A DNA stretch of 64,000 nucleotides from CAIYZT01 sp947461435 (GTDB lineage Bacteria > Pseudomonadota > Alphaproteobacteria > Rhodobacterales > Rhodobacteraceae), in contig OZ260083.1 in the NCBI GenBank assembly GCA_965284435.1, positions 1,860,001-1,924,000 of the forward strand, in the 5' to 3' direction. The position numbers and the translations under genes are program-made. The notes below the pieces were generated by a model. That model made no database searches. It was not told where the DNA came from and was given only the letters and a program-made list of their open reading frames with translations. Below are positions 23,269-31,201 of this stretch, in pieces; the stretch's first letter is position 1; the number at the start of each line of letters is the position of its first letter.

Positions 23269-25272
23269 ATGTTCAAGAAGATCCTGATAGCCAACCGGGG
23301 CGAAATAGCCTGCCGCGTGATGAAAACGGCGCGCAAGATGGGCATCAAGACCGTCGCCGTCTATTCCGATGCAGACCGCGATGCCTTGCACGTCAAAATG
23401 GCAGACGAGGCGGTTTACATCGGGGCCTCGCCCGCAGCGCAATCTTACATCGTGATCGACAAGATCATGCAGGCCGTTCACCAGACCGGCGCCGAGGCCG
23501 TGCACCCCGGCTATGGCTTTTTGTCGGAAAATCGCAATTTCGCCGCTGCGCTGGAAGCGGCCGGTGTCGTGTTCATCGGGCCGCCCAGCCCCGCCATCGA
23601 AGCGATGGGCGACAAGATCACCTCCAAGAAAATCGCCCAGCAGGCGAATGTTTCCACGGTTCCGGGCCATATGGGCCTGATCGCCGATGCGGACGAGGCG
23701 GCAGCGATCTCGGCGCAGATCGGCTATCCTGTGATGATCAAGGCCTCGGCAGGGGGCGGGGGCAAGGGCATGCGCATCGCCTGGAACGACGCCGAAGCCC
23801 GCGAAGGCTTTCAATCCTCCAAGAACGAGGCCGCCGCCTCCTTTGGTGATGACCGCATCTTCATCGAAAAATTCGTCACGCAGCCGCGCCATATCGAAAT
23901 TCAGGTATTGGCCGACAAGCACGGCAATATCGTCTATCTGCACGAACGCGAATGTTCGATCCAGCGGCGCAATCAAAAGGTCATCGAAGAGGCGCCCTCG
24001 CCCTTTCTGGACGAGGCGACACGCCGCGCCATGGGCGAACAAGCCTGCGCGCTGGCCCGCGCGGTCGGCTATACCAGCGCAGGCACCGTCGAATTCATCG
24101 TGGACGGCGCGCGCAATTTCTATTTTCTGGAAATGAACACCCGACTTCAGGTTGAACACCCCGTGACCGAACTGATCACCGGGGTCGATCTGGTCGAACA
24201 GATGATCCGCGTCGCCTATGGCGCGCCTTTGCCCTTTGCGCAGTCAGATTTGAAAATCAACGGCTGGGCCATGGAATCGCGGCTTTATGCCGAAGATCCC
24301 TATCGCAATTTCCTGCCATCCATCGGCCGGCTGACCCGCTATCGCCCGCCCGTCGAAGGGGCCACCGCAAGCGGCGGCATTGTGCGCAACGATACCGGCG
24401 TGTTCGAAGGCGGCGAGATTTCGATGTTCTACGATCCGATGATTGCAAAGCTTTGCACCTGGGCCCCCACCCGCACGCAGGCGATCACCGAGATGCGAAT
24501 CGCACTGGATACCTTTGAAGTTGAAGGCATCGGGCACAACCTGCCCTTCGTGGGCGCGGTCATGGATCACCCCCGCTTTCAATCGGGCAACATCACCACC
24601 GCCTTCATCGCCGAGGAATATCCTGATGGGTTTCAGGGCGCCCACTTGCCCGACGACATCCTGCAGCAGATCGCGGCATCCGCCGCCGCCATGCACCGCG
24701 TGGCCGAAATTCGCCGCACCAAGATCAGCGGCACATTGAACAACCACACCCGCCGCGTTGGCGATGATTGGGTTGTCTCGCTTCAGGGGCAGTCCTTTGC
24801 GGTGACGGTTCAGGCCGATCCCGAAGGCTCCACCATCCACTTTGACAAAGATACCGCACTGCGCGTCACCTCCGATTGGACGCCGGGCCAGCCCCTTGCC
24901 CGGCTGTCGGTCAATGGCAGCCCTGTGGTGATCAAGACGTCAAAAATTCCCATGGGCTTTCGCATGCGCCTGCGCGGGGCCGACCTGAAAGTGCATGTCC
25001 AAACCCCGCGCCAAAAGCAACTTTCGGGCCTGATGCTGGAAAAACTGCCGCCGGACACGTCGAAATTCCTGCTGTGCCCCATGCCGGGCCTGATCGCCAA
25101 GATCATGGTCAGCGAGGGCGACGAAGTGCAAGAAGGTCAAGCCCTGGCCACGGTCGAGGCGATGAAGATGGAAAACATCCTGAAGGCCGAACGGCGCGGT
25201 GTGGTGAAGAAGATCACCACAAGCGCCGGCAGCAGCCTCAAGGTTGACGAAGTCATCATGGAGTTTGAGTAG
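23269..25272 (+). CDS. pccA: Propionyl-CoA carboxylase alpha subunit (biotin carboxylase/BCCP)
   Basis: Carboxylates its own biotin using ATP and bicarbonate and passes the carboxyl to PccB. It has 667 residues. The biotin carboxylase domain (1-450) contains KILIANRGEIACRV, ASAGGGGKGMRIAW (ATP grasp) and FLEMNTRLQVEHPVTE. A linker BT domain follows, and the biotinyl domain at the end has VEAMKMENIL with the biotinylated lysine. AAGGAGAG precedes ATG 23269. The 3' end overlaps the convergent DUF4174 gene by 17 bases. It depends on the biotin delivered by transporters such as BioMNY in this window. Confidence 0.96.
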   Translation: MFKKILIANRGEIACRVMKTARKMGIKTVAVYSDADRDALHVKMADEAVYIGASPAAQSYIVIDKIMQAVHQTGAEAVHPGYGFLSENRNFAAALEAAGVVFIGPPSPAIEAMGDKITSKKIAQQANVSTVPGHMGLIADADEAAAISAQIGYPVMIKASAGGGGKGMRIAWNDAEAREGFQSSKNEAAASFGDDRIFIEKFVTQPRHIEIQVLADKHGNIVYLHERECSIQRRNQKVIEEAPSPFLDEATRRAMGEQACALARAVGYTSAGTVEFIVDGARNFYFLEMNTRLQVEHPVTELITGVDLVEQMIRVAYGAPLPFAQSDLKINGWAMESRLYAEDPYRNFLPSIGRLTRYRPPVEGATASGGIVRNDTGVFEGGEISMFYDPMIAKLCTWAPTRTQAITEMRIALDTFEVEGIGHNLPFVGAVMDHPRFQSGNITTAFIAEEYPDGFQGAHLPDDILQQIAASAAAMHRVAEIRRTKISGTLNNHTRRVGDDWVVSLQGQSFAVTVQADPEGSTIHFDKDTALRVTSDWTPGQPLARLSVNGSPVVIKTSKIPMGFRMRLRGADLKVHVQTPRQKQLSGLMLEKLPPDTSKFLLCPMPGLIAKIMVSEGDEVQEGQALATVEAMKMENILKAERRGVVKKITTSAGSSLKVDEVIMEFE

Positions 25273-25714
25273 CGGATGGAACCGCGTTTTGCAGCAACAC
25301 TTCATCGCGGCGCGAGGGAAACTTGTCGATGGCGCGGCTGATTTCCCGTGTATCCCAAGGCAGGGGCTTGCGCAGGGCGATCTTGCCGTCCTTGTCCATA
25401 ATCACCAGCGCAAAGCCCTTGGGCCGCAGCTTGACCCGCACCTCTGACGCCGCCGCTGGATCGGTGTCAAAGACCACGATCACGTCACGCTCGGCCAGAT
25501 CGGCCGAATTGACCGCGATCAACGCCATTTGCCGCAAAAAGTTGGGATCTTGGGGATCATCCGCAAAGATGGCCACGACGCGGCTTTGATATAACAGATC
25601 GGCCAGCACCACCTTGCTGGCCGGAACAGGACGAAAGGGCGCCTCGTCTGCCTGCGCCACGATACCAGACAGGCCCGCAAGGGCCGCGAAGATCAGTTTA
25701 CCGACGGTGTTCAT
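25256..25714 (-). CDS. DUF4174-like exported protein
   Basis: A 152-residue protein with signal peptide MNTVGKLIFAALAGLSGIVAQA. The mature part has a thioredoxin-like beta-alpha pattern (VVAIFADDPQDPNFLRQMALI, ERDVIVVFDTDP, GFALVIMDKDGKIALR, ISRAIDKFPSRRDEV) but no CxxC. The final DGKIALRKPLPWDTREISRAID pattern is typical of DUF4174. It lies in the periplasm with unknown role. The start at 25714 gives the signal peptide; the open frame extends upstream without homology. The 3' end is antisense to the last 17 bases of pccA, and the start is 70 bases from divergently transcribed mcm. Confidence 0.75.
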   Translation of the reverse strand: MNTVGKLIFAALAGLSGIVAQADEAPFRPVPASKVVLADLLYQSRVVAIFADDPQDPNFLRQMALIAVNSADLAERDVIVVFDTDPAAASEVRVKLRPKGFALVIMDKDGKIALRKPLPWDTREISRAIDKFPSRRDEVLLQNAVPSATQTP

Positions 25715-25784
25715 CCCCCGAATATAGGGTGTCACCGCGCCAAAACCAAGCAGCCGGGCGGCCCCCCGGCAGTGAGAGGGAAAG

Positions 25785-27914
25785 ATGACCGATAAACGCG
25801 CCGCCTGGATGGCCCTGGCCACCAAAGAGATGAAGGGCGCCTCGCCCGATGGGTTGAATTGGCAGACCCTCGAAGGGATCACCGTCAAGCCGGTCTACAC
25901 CGCCGATGATGTCGCCGATCTGCCGCAAATGGGCGAAATACCCGGTTTTGCGCCTTTCACACGCGGTGTGAAGGCCACGATGTACGCTGGCCGTCCTTGG
26001 ACGATCCGCCAATACGCGGGCTTTTCCACCGCCGAGGCAAGCAACGACTTTTACCGCAAAAATCTGGCCGCCGGTCAACAAGGCGTCTCTGTTGCCTTCG
26101 ATCTGGCCACGCACCGCGGCTATGATTCCGATCACCCGCGCGTGGTGGGCGATGTCGGCAAGGCCGGGGTCGCCATCGACAGCGTCGAGGATATGAAAAT
26201 CCTGTTTGACGGCATACCGCTGGACAAGGTCAGCGTCTCGATGACCATGAACGGGGCTGTCATTCCCATTCTGGCCAGCTTTATCGTGGCCGGCGAAGAA
26301 CAAGGCGTCGATCCATCGCAGCTTTCGGGCACGATTCAGAACGACATTCTGAAAGAATTCATGGTGCGCAACACCTATATCTACCCGCCGGAACCCTCGA
26401 TGCGCATCATTGCGGACATCATCGAATACACGTCGGAAAAGATGCCGAAATTCAATTCGATCTCGATCTCGGGCTATCACATGCAAGAGGCCGGGGCCAA
26501 TCTGGTGCAAGAATTGGCCTTCACCTTGGCCGACGGGCGCGAATATGTCCGATCCGCCTTGGCGCGGGGCATGAACGTTGATGATTTTGCCGGTCGCCTG
26601 TCGTTCTTTTTTGCCATCGGCATGAACTTCTTCATGGAAGCGGCCAAGCTGCGCGCCGCGCGGATGCTGTGGCACCGCGTCATGTCCGAATTCAATCCAA
26701 AAAAGGAAGGCTCGTTGATGCTGCGCACCCATTGCCAGACCTCGGGTGTGTCTTTGCAGGAACAAGATCCCTACAACAACGTCATTCGCACTGCGTATGA
26801 GGCGATGTCGGCGGTTTTGGGCGGCACGCAAAGCCTGCACACCAATGCCTTGGACGAGGCGATGGCGCTGCCAACCGAATTTTCTGCCCGCATTGCCCGC
26901 AACACGCAGCTGATTTTGCAAGAGGAAACCGGCATCACCCATGTCGTCGATCCGCTGGCCGGGTCCTATTATGTGGAATCCCTCACCTCTGATCTGGCGC
27001 AAAAAGCCTGGGAGTTGATGGAAGAGGTCGAAGCCATGGGCGGCATGACCAAGGCCGTCGCCTCCGGCATGCCCAAGTTGCGGATCGAAGAATCCGCCGC
27101 CCGCCGTCAGGCCGCCATCGATCGCGGCGGCGAGGTGGTGGTGGGCGTGAACAAATACAAACTGTCCAAACAAGACCCGATCGATATTCTTGATATCGAT
27201 AATGTGGCCGTGCGCAGCGCGCAGGTGGCCCGCCTGCTTGCCACCCGCGCCGCCCGAAACGAAGCCGCCTGCACCGCCGCCCTAGAAGAGATCACCAACA
27301 TCGCCGCGCATGGCGGCAACCTGCTGGCGGCGGCCATCACCGCCGCCCGTGCCCGTGCCACAGTCGGAGAGATCAGTGACGCCATGGAAAAGATTTTTGG
27401 CCGCCACCGCGCGGAAGTCAAAACCCTCGCCGGCGTTTACGGCGCTGCCTACGAAGGCGACGCCGGTTTTGCCATGATCCAGAAAGATGTCGAAGCCTTC
27501 GCCGAAGAAGAGGGCCGCCGCCCGCGCATGCTGGTGGTCAAGATGGGGCAGGACGGCCATGATCGCGGGGCAAAGGTCATCGCCACCGCCTTTGCCGACA
27601 TCGGCTTTGACGTCGATGTCGGCCCCCTGTTTCAGACCCCCGAAGAGGCCGCACAGGATGCCATCGACAATGACGTGCATGTCATCGGCATCTCCTCGCA
27701 GGCGGCTGGGCACAAGACGCTTGCCCCGAAACTGGTTCAGGCGCTCAAGGATCAGGGGGCGGGTGATATTCTGGTGATCTGCGGCGGCGTCATTCCGCAA
27801 CAAGATTACGACTTTTTGTACAAGGCGGGCGTCAAGGCGATCTTTGGCCCCGGCACCAATATCCCCGAGGCCGCCAAGGACATTCTGGATCTGATCCGCG
27901 CGGCGCGGGCATAA
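25785..27914 (+). CDS. mcm: Methylmalonyl-CoA mutase
   Basis: Adenosylcobalamin enzyme isomerising (R)-methylmalonyl-CoA to succinyl-CoA. It is a single-chain form of 709 residues. The substrate barrel contains RPWTIRQYAGFSTAEASN, the active-site tyrosine region and RTHCQTSGVSLQEQDPYNN. The C-terminal B12 domain has GQDGHDRGAKV, in which DGHDRG is the D-x-H-x-x-G cobalt-ligand motif (near residue 590). The ATG at 25785 follows GAGAGGGAAAG. It completes the propionyl-CoA to succinyl-CoA route with PccAB. Epimerase and the MeaB GTPase are not in the window. Confidence 0.96.
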   Translation: MTDKRAAWMALATKEMKGASPDGLNWQTLEGITVKPVYTADDVADLPQMGEIPGFAPFTRGVKATMYAGRPWTIRQYAGFSTAEASNDFYRKNLAAGQQGVSVAFDLATHRGYDSDHPRVVGDVGKAGVAIDSVEDMKILFDGIPLDKVSVSMTMNGAVIPILASFIVAGEEQGVDPSQLSGTIQNDILKEFMVRNTYIYPPEPSMRIIADIIEYTSEKMPKFNSISISGYHMQEAGANLVQELAFTLADGREYVRSALARGMNVDDFAGRLSFFFAIGMNFFMEAAKLRAARMLWHRVMSEFNPKKEGSLMLRTHCQTSGVSLQEQDPYNNVIRTAYEAMSAVLGGTQSLHTNALDEAMALPTEFSARIARNTQLILQEETGITHVVDPLAGSYYVESLTSDLAQKAWELMEEVEAMGGMTKAVASGMPKLRIEESAARRQAAIDRGGEVVVGVNKYKLSKQDPIDILDIDNVAVRSAQVARLLATRAARNEAACTAALEEITNIAAHGGNLLAAAITAARARATVGEISDAMEKIFGRHRAEVKTLAGVYGAAYEGDAGFAMIQKDVEAFAEEEGRRPRMLVVKMGQDGHDRGAKVIATAFADIGFDVDVGPLFQTPEEAAQDAIDNDVHVIGISSQAAGHKTLAPKLVQALKDQGAGDILVICGGVIPQQDYDFLYKAGVKAIFGPGTNIPEAAKDILDLIRAARA

Positions 27915-27933
27915 GGGCGCGCGGCGTTCAAAC

Positions 27934-27975
27934 AAGGGCGGCCAAGGGCAATCCCTTGGCCGCCCTTGTCTTTCT
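27934..27975. terminator. Bidirectional terminator between mcm and the DUF4287 gene
   Basis: A perfect 15-bp stem, AAGGGCGGCCAAGGG (27934-27948) against CCCTTGGCCGCCCTT (27953-27967) with loop CAAT, followed on the plus strand by GTCTTTCTT and on the minus strand by GTTTG. It serves mcm and probably also the convergent operon ending at 28018. Confidence 0.85.
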
Positions 27976-28017
27976 TGTGCAGGGCCAGCCCAAAACCTGC
28001 GGGCAGGGGGGCTGCCC

Positions 28018-28236
28018 CTATTCTGTCTTGCCCTTCAGCAGCGCGACAATCGCCATGGCATGGCCATGCCCAAGCCCGAAATCGGCCTTAAGCCAATCTG
28101 TAATCTGCGTGGCCTTCACCCCCGGTGCAATTCCTGACCCGGTGGCGAATCCCTTCTCCACCGCCAGCGCCCGAAACTGCGCCGGGGATTTCCCGGTCTT
28201 GGCCTCGATATTGTCCAGATAGGCCTGAAAGCTCAT
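28018..28236 (-). CDS. DUF4287 domain protein
   Basis: A 72-residue protein matching the DUF4287 pattern: MSFQAYLDNIEAKTGKSPAQ, then ITDWLKADFGLGHGHAMAIV and a basic end. Such proteins are small, helical and cytosolic, often located beside ThuA-like or DUF1801-type genes. The start overlaps the thuA-like stop (ATGA), so it is translationally coupled to that gene. A GC-rich hairpin follows the stop on the transcribed strand. Function unknown. Confidence 0.8.
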   Translation of the reverse strand: MSFQAYLDNIEAKTGKSPAQFRALAVEKGFATGSGIAPGVKATQITDWLKADFGLGHGHAMAIVALLKGKTE

Positions 28237-28886
28237 TTTCGCGCCGCCCAGTCCATGCCCCGCTGCATCATCAGGCGCGGCGTTCCGTGGTCAATGACAT
28301 TGGCTTGGTGGCCAAGGGCGTTGTAATAGACCCGGCCCTTGCCCCACATCTTGGTAAAGACAACCGGCATCGCAACCGGTCCATTGGGGCTGTGCGGCCC
28401 GTCGACCACCGGAAAGTCTGTCACGGCATGCACTTTGGCGGCCGGATCGACATGCAGATAATACTGCTCGGTCTTCACCTCGAAATCGGCAAGCCCTGCC
28501 ACAACCTCGTGCCCCGAGGTGATGCGCACGCGGTAATCCACCCCGTCATTGCCCGGATGCGCAACCCACTGCGCCCCTGTCATGAACTGCCACATCACAT
28601 CGTTGCGAAAGGCATCGCACATCCCGCCATGACATCCCGCAAGGCCCACACCGGCCTCAATTGCGGCGCAGACATTGGCAGATTGCTGTTTTTCAATGCT
28701 GCTCATCGTCCAGATCGGAACGATCAGCGACAGGTCGGTCAACGCCCCCGGATCGTCAAAACAGGCCAAGGTATCGGTCACCTCGACGTCCATTCCTGCC
28801 GCCCGCAAATCTGTTGCAAACAGGGCCGCAACCTTGTCCGGTTCATGCCCGTCCCAACCGCCCCAAGTGATCAATGCCTTCGCCAT
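28233..28886 (-). CDS. ThuA-like (class I glutamine amidotransferase-like fold) protein
   Basis: A 217-residue ThuA-domain protein. The pattern MAKALITWGGWDGHEPDKV, GVGLAGCHGGMCDAF, GHEVVAGLADFEVKTEQYYLHVDP and VVFTKMWGKGRVYYNALGH is characteristic. ThuA-domain proteins are linked to trehalose and other disaccharide metabolism in rhizobia; no sugar genes are nearby, so the substrate is open. GGAGGAAG precedes ATG 28886. It lies 49 bases after nhaA and overlaps the DUF4287 gene by four bases, suggesting an nhaA-thuA-DUF4287 transcript. Confidence 0.85.
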   Translation of the reverse strand: MAKALITWGGWDGHEPDKVAALFATDLRAAGMDVEVTDTLACFDDPGALTDLSLIVPIWTMSSIEKQQSANVCAAIEAGVGLAGCHGGMCDAFRNDVMWQFMTGAQWVAHPGNDGVDYRVRITSGHEVVAGLADFEVKTEQYYLHVDPAAKVHAVTDFPVVDGPHSPNGPVAMPVVFTKMWGKGRVYYNALGHQANVIDHGTPRLMMQRGMDWAARK

Positions 28887-28935
28887 GGTCTTCCTCCGTC
28901 TTTGGCGCCCAGAAGGACCAAACCGCAGGGCGCGG

Positions 28936-30102
28936 TCAAGCCCCTTTGGTGGCCCGGCGCAGCACGGCAAAGCCAAGGATCGCCGACAAGATGGATCCGC
29001 CCAGCACCCCCATGCGCACGGCATTCATCTGGCCTTGATCGGCAAAGGATAAAGACCCGATGAAAAGCGACATGGTAAAGCCGACCCCGGCCAGACAGGA
29101 CAGCCCATAGATCATGGTCCAGCTTACCCCGCTTGGCAGACGCGCAACGCCCAGCTTGACCGCGGCAAAGGTCGCCCCGAACACCCCGATCTGTTTGCCC
29201 AGAAAAAGACCCAGAAGAACGCCCAAGGGCAGCGGCGCCAAAATGTCACCCATCTGCATCCCGCCCAGTTGCACCCCCGAATTGCCAAGCGCAAACAGGG
29301 GTGTGATCAGAAACATCACATAGGGGTGCAGCCCGTGCTCCACCGACTGCAGCGGGGATTTTCCGAATTTGTCCTTCAGGGGCAGGAAAAAGGCCGCCGC
29401 GACCCCGGCAATCGTGGCATGGATCCCCGATTTCAACACCAAGACCCACAAGATGACCGCCACCAGAACAAAGGGGGCGATGCGGTGCATTCCGGCCCAG
29501 TTCATCGCCGCCAACAAGGCCAAGGGGATCAGGGCATAAACCAGATATTCCGGCTGCAACCCATGGCCATAAAACAGCGCGATGATCACGATGGCCCCCA
29601 GATCATCCAAAATGGCCAGCGTCAGCAAAAAGATCTTCAGCGCGGGCGGAATCCGCTTGCCCAGCAGCGCCAGCACCCCCACCGCAAAGGCAATATCGGT
29701 CGCGGCCGGAATGGCCCAGCCTTGGGCCAACTCCGGCGCGCCGCGCGTGACCACCAGATACACGGCCATGGGGGCCAACATCCCCCCCAAAGCCGCCAAT
29801 CCCGGCAAGATCACCTCGGCGGGCGTGTTCAGCCGCCCCACCAGCATCTCGCGCTTCAACTCCAGCCCGACAAGAAAGAAAAAGACCGCCATCAACCCGT
29901 CATTGATCCACAAGATCAGCGGCTTTGTCAGCCCAGCCCCCCCCAGCGTGATGGACAGGACCTGATCGAAGAACGCCTGATAGGACGGCGCGGCGGGCGA
30001 ATTGGCCAGAATCATCGCCGTCGCCGCCGCAACCATCAAAAGAACACCCGGCGCGGCCTCATGTCTCAGGGCCCGCGCAAGGCGCGACGATGTGTGCTGC
30101 AT
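28936..30102 (-). CDS. nhaA: Na+/H+ antiporter NhaA
   Basis: Electrogenic 2H+/Na+ antiporter of the inner membrane for sodium and pH homeostasis. It has 388 residues and about twelve helices. The functional aspartates are present: ATDIAFAVGVL (Asp133 equivalent) and LAILDDLGAIVIIALFY (Asp163-Asp164 equivalents). INDGLMAVFFFLVGLELKRE is the conserved second-to-third helix region. The ATG at 30102 is preceded by AGGAGAG. It appears to head a short minus-strand operon with the ThuA-like and DUF4287 genes. A sodium antiporter fits a marine or brackish lifestyle but is not proof of one. Confidence 0.95.
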   Translation of the reverse strand: MQHTSSRLARALRHEAAPGVLLMVAAATAMILANSPAAPSYQAFFDQVLSITLGGAGLTKPLILWINDGLMAVFFFLVGLELKREMLVGRLNTPAEVILPGLAALGGMLAPMAVYLVVTRGAPELAQGWAIPAATDIAFAVGVLALLGKRIPPALKIFLLTLAILDDLGAIVIIALFYGHGLQPEYLVYALIPLALLAAMNWAGMHRIAPFVLVAVILWVLVLKSGIHATIAGVAAAFFLPLKDKFGKSPLQSVEHGLHPYVMFLITPLFALGNSGVQLGGMQMGDILAPLPLGVLLGLFLGKQIGVFGATFAAVKLGVARLPSGVSWTMIYGLSCLAGVGFTMSLFIGSLSFADQGQMNAVRMGVLGGSILSAILGFAVLRRATKGA

Positions 30103-30165
30103 GAAGGTGCCTCTCCTAACTCTTGACCGTTAGATGGGAAGGATCTGCCCCAAAGTCCACAAGAT

Positions 30166-30182
30166 GCCGCACAAATTGCGGC
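30166..30182 (-). terminator. Weak hairpin after the epimerase gene
   Basis: GCCGCA (30166-30171) and TGCGGC (30177-30182) form a six-base stem two bases after the epimerase stop; the minus strand continues ATCTTGT. The stem is short and the U-tract poor. Confidence 0.35.
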
Positions 30183-30183
30183 C

Positions 30184-31068
30184 TCAGACGTATTTGCGCC
30201 AGTTGTGCTGTTCGGCAAACCCCAGAACCTCGCGGATTTTCTGGTTGCTCAGCAGGCTTTCATCGGGGCCGACCGGGCGTTTCAGGGGCACCTTGGCAAA
30301 GAACTGCGCCAGCAATTCGGCATTGGGCTGCGGCACCGAATTGGTGTCGTTCACCGCGTTGAACACCTGAAAGCCCAATCCATCCTTCTTCAGGCACAGA
30401 TCCACGATCTGCCCCAGATCCCGCGCATCGATATAGGAAAAGGTGATCCGCCGCCGCTGCCCCGGATCCTTGGAAAAGCCCGCGAATTTCTCGGCATATT
30501 CATGCGGTTCCATCACATTGCCGATCCGCAGCGCATAGATATCGATGCCAAAGCGCCGCTGAAACGCTTCGGCGGTCACCTCGTTCACCTTCTTGGACAT
30601 CCCATAGGAATCCATCGGATTGATCGGATAGGCTTCATCCAGCGGCAAATAGGCCGGGTCCGTCTGCCCATCTGAAAAACAAACCCCATAGGTGGTTTCC
30701 GAACTGGCGATGATGATCTTCTTGATCCCCATCTTCGCCGCCGCTTCGATCACATTGTAGGTTCCCATCACATTGACGCGGTAGGTTTCATTGTCCGCCA
30801 TCAGATGCAGGGCCGGGATCGCCGCGAAATGCACCACGGCGTCAAATACCTGCTGGCCCGTTCCGGCCTCCATCTCGTCAAACCCGGCATAGCCGCGCAT
30901 CACCGAATACATCTGCCCCGCATCGGTGATATCAGCCACCAGATCCATCACCCCGGGGTGGTTCAGCCGCTGCTTGTCCACATTCAGCACCCGGTGCCCC
31001 GCCGCCGCAAGATAGGCCACCACATGTTTGCCCGCTTTGCCCGCGCCGCCCGTAAACAATACCCGCAT
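30184..31068 (-). CDS. NAD-dependent epimerase/dehydratase
   Basis: A 294-residue extended short-chain dehydrogenase. The NAD-binding FTGGAGKAGKHV is at the N-terminus, the catalytic serine region is IIASSETTYG and the catalytic pair is YGMSK (SYGMSKKVNEV, near residue 165). The sugar-nucleotide epimerase fold is clear; the exact substrate (UDP-sugar, uronate or other) cannot be read from sequence, and no polysaccharide genes are adjacent. Three ATGs lie in tandem at the start; I chose the third (31068) because GGGAG is six bases upstream of it. It is monocistronic or the distal member of an unresolved unit, divergent from parE. Confidence 0.85.
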   Translation of the reverse strand: MRVLFTGGAGKAGKHVVAYLAAAGHRVLNVDKQRLNHPGVMDLVADITDAGQMYSVMRGYAGFDEMEAGTGQQVFDAVVHFAAIPALHLMADNETYRVNVMGTYNVIEAAAKMGIKKIIIASSETTYGVCFSDGQTDPAYLPLDEAYPINPMDSYGMSKKVNEVTAEAFQRRFGIDIYALRIGNVMEPHEYAEKFAGFSKDPGQRRRITFSYIDARDLGQIVDLCLKKDGLGFQVFNAVNDTNSVPQPNAELLAQFFAKVPLKRPVGPDESLLSNQKIREVLGFAEQHNWRKYV

Positions 31069-31201
31069 CATCATCTCCCTGAACTTCCGCCGCTACCCTA
31101 GCTCTCAGCCCTGTCTGCTTCAACACCCCAACATCTTGCGCCCCTCCCCCCGGGGGTGATCTAATGGCAGACCAAGCCGCCTTTCAAGAATCGAGCCTCC
31201 C

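Noticed and set aside
22631..23287. Long plus-strand frame overlapping the end of the 133-aa gene by ATGA
   Set aside because: It runs through a strong terminator, the glycine-zipper lipoprotein gene and the pccA start in another frame, and its product is low-complexity without any motif.
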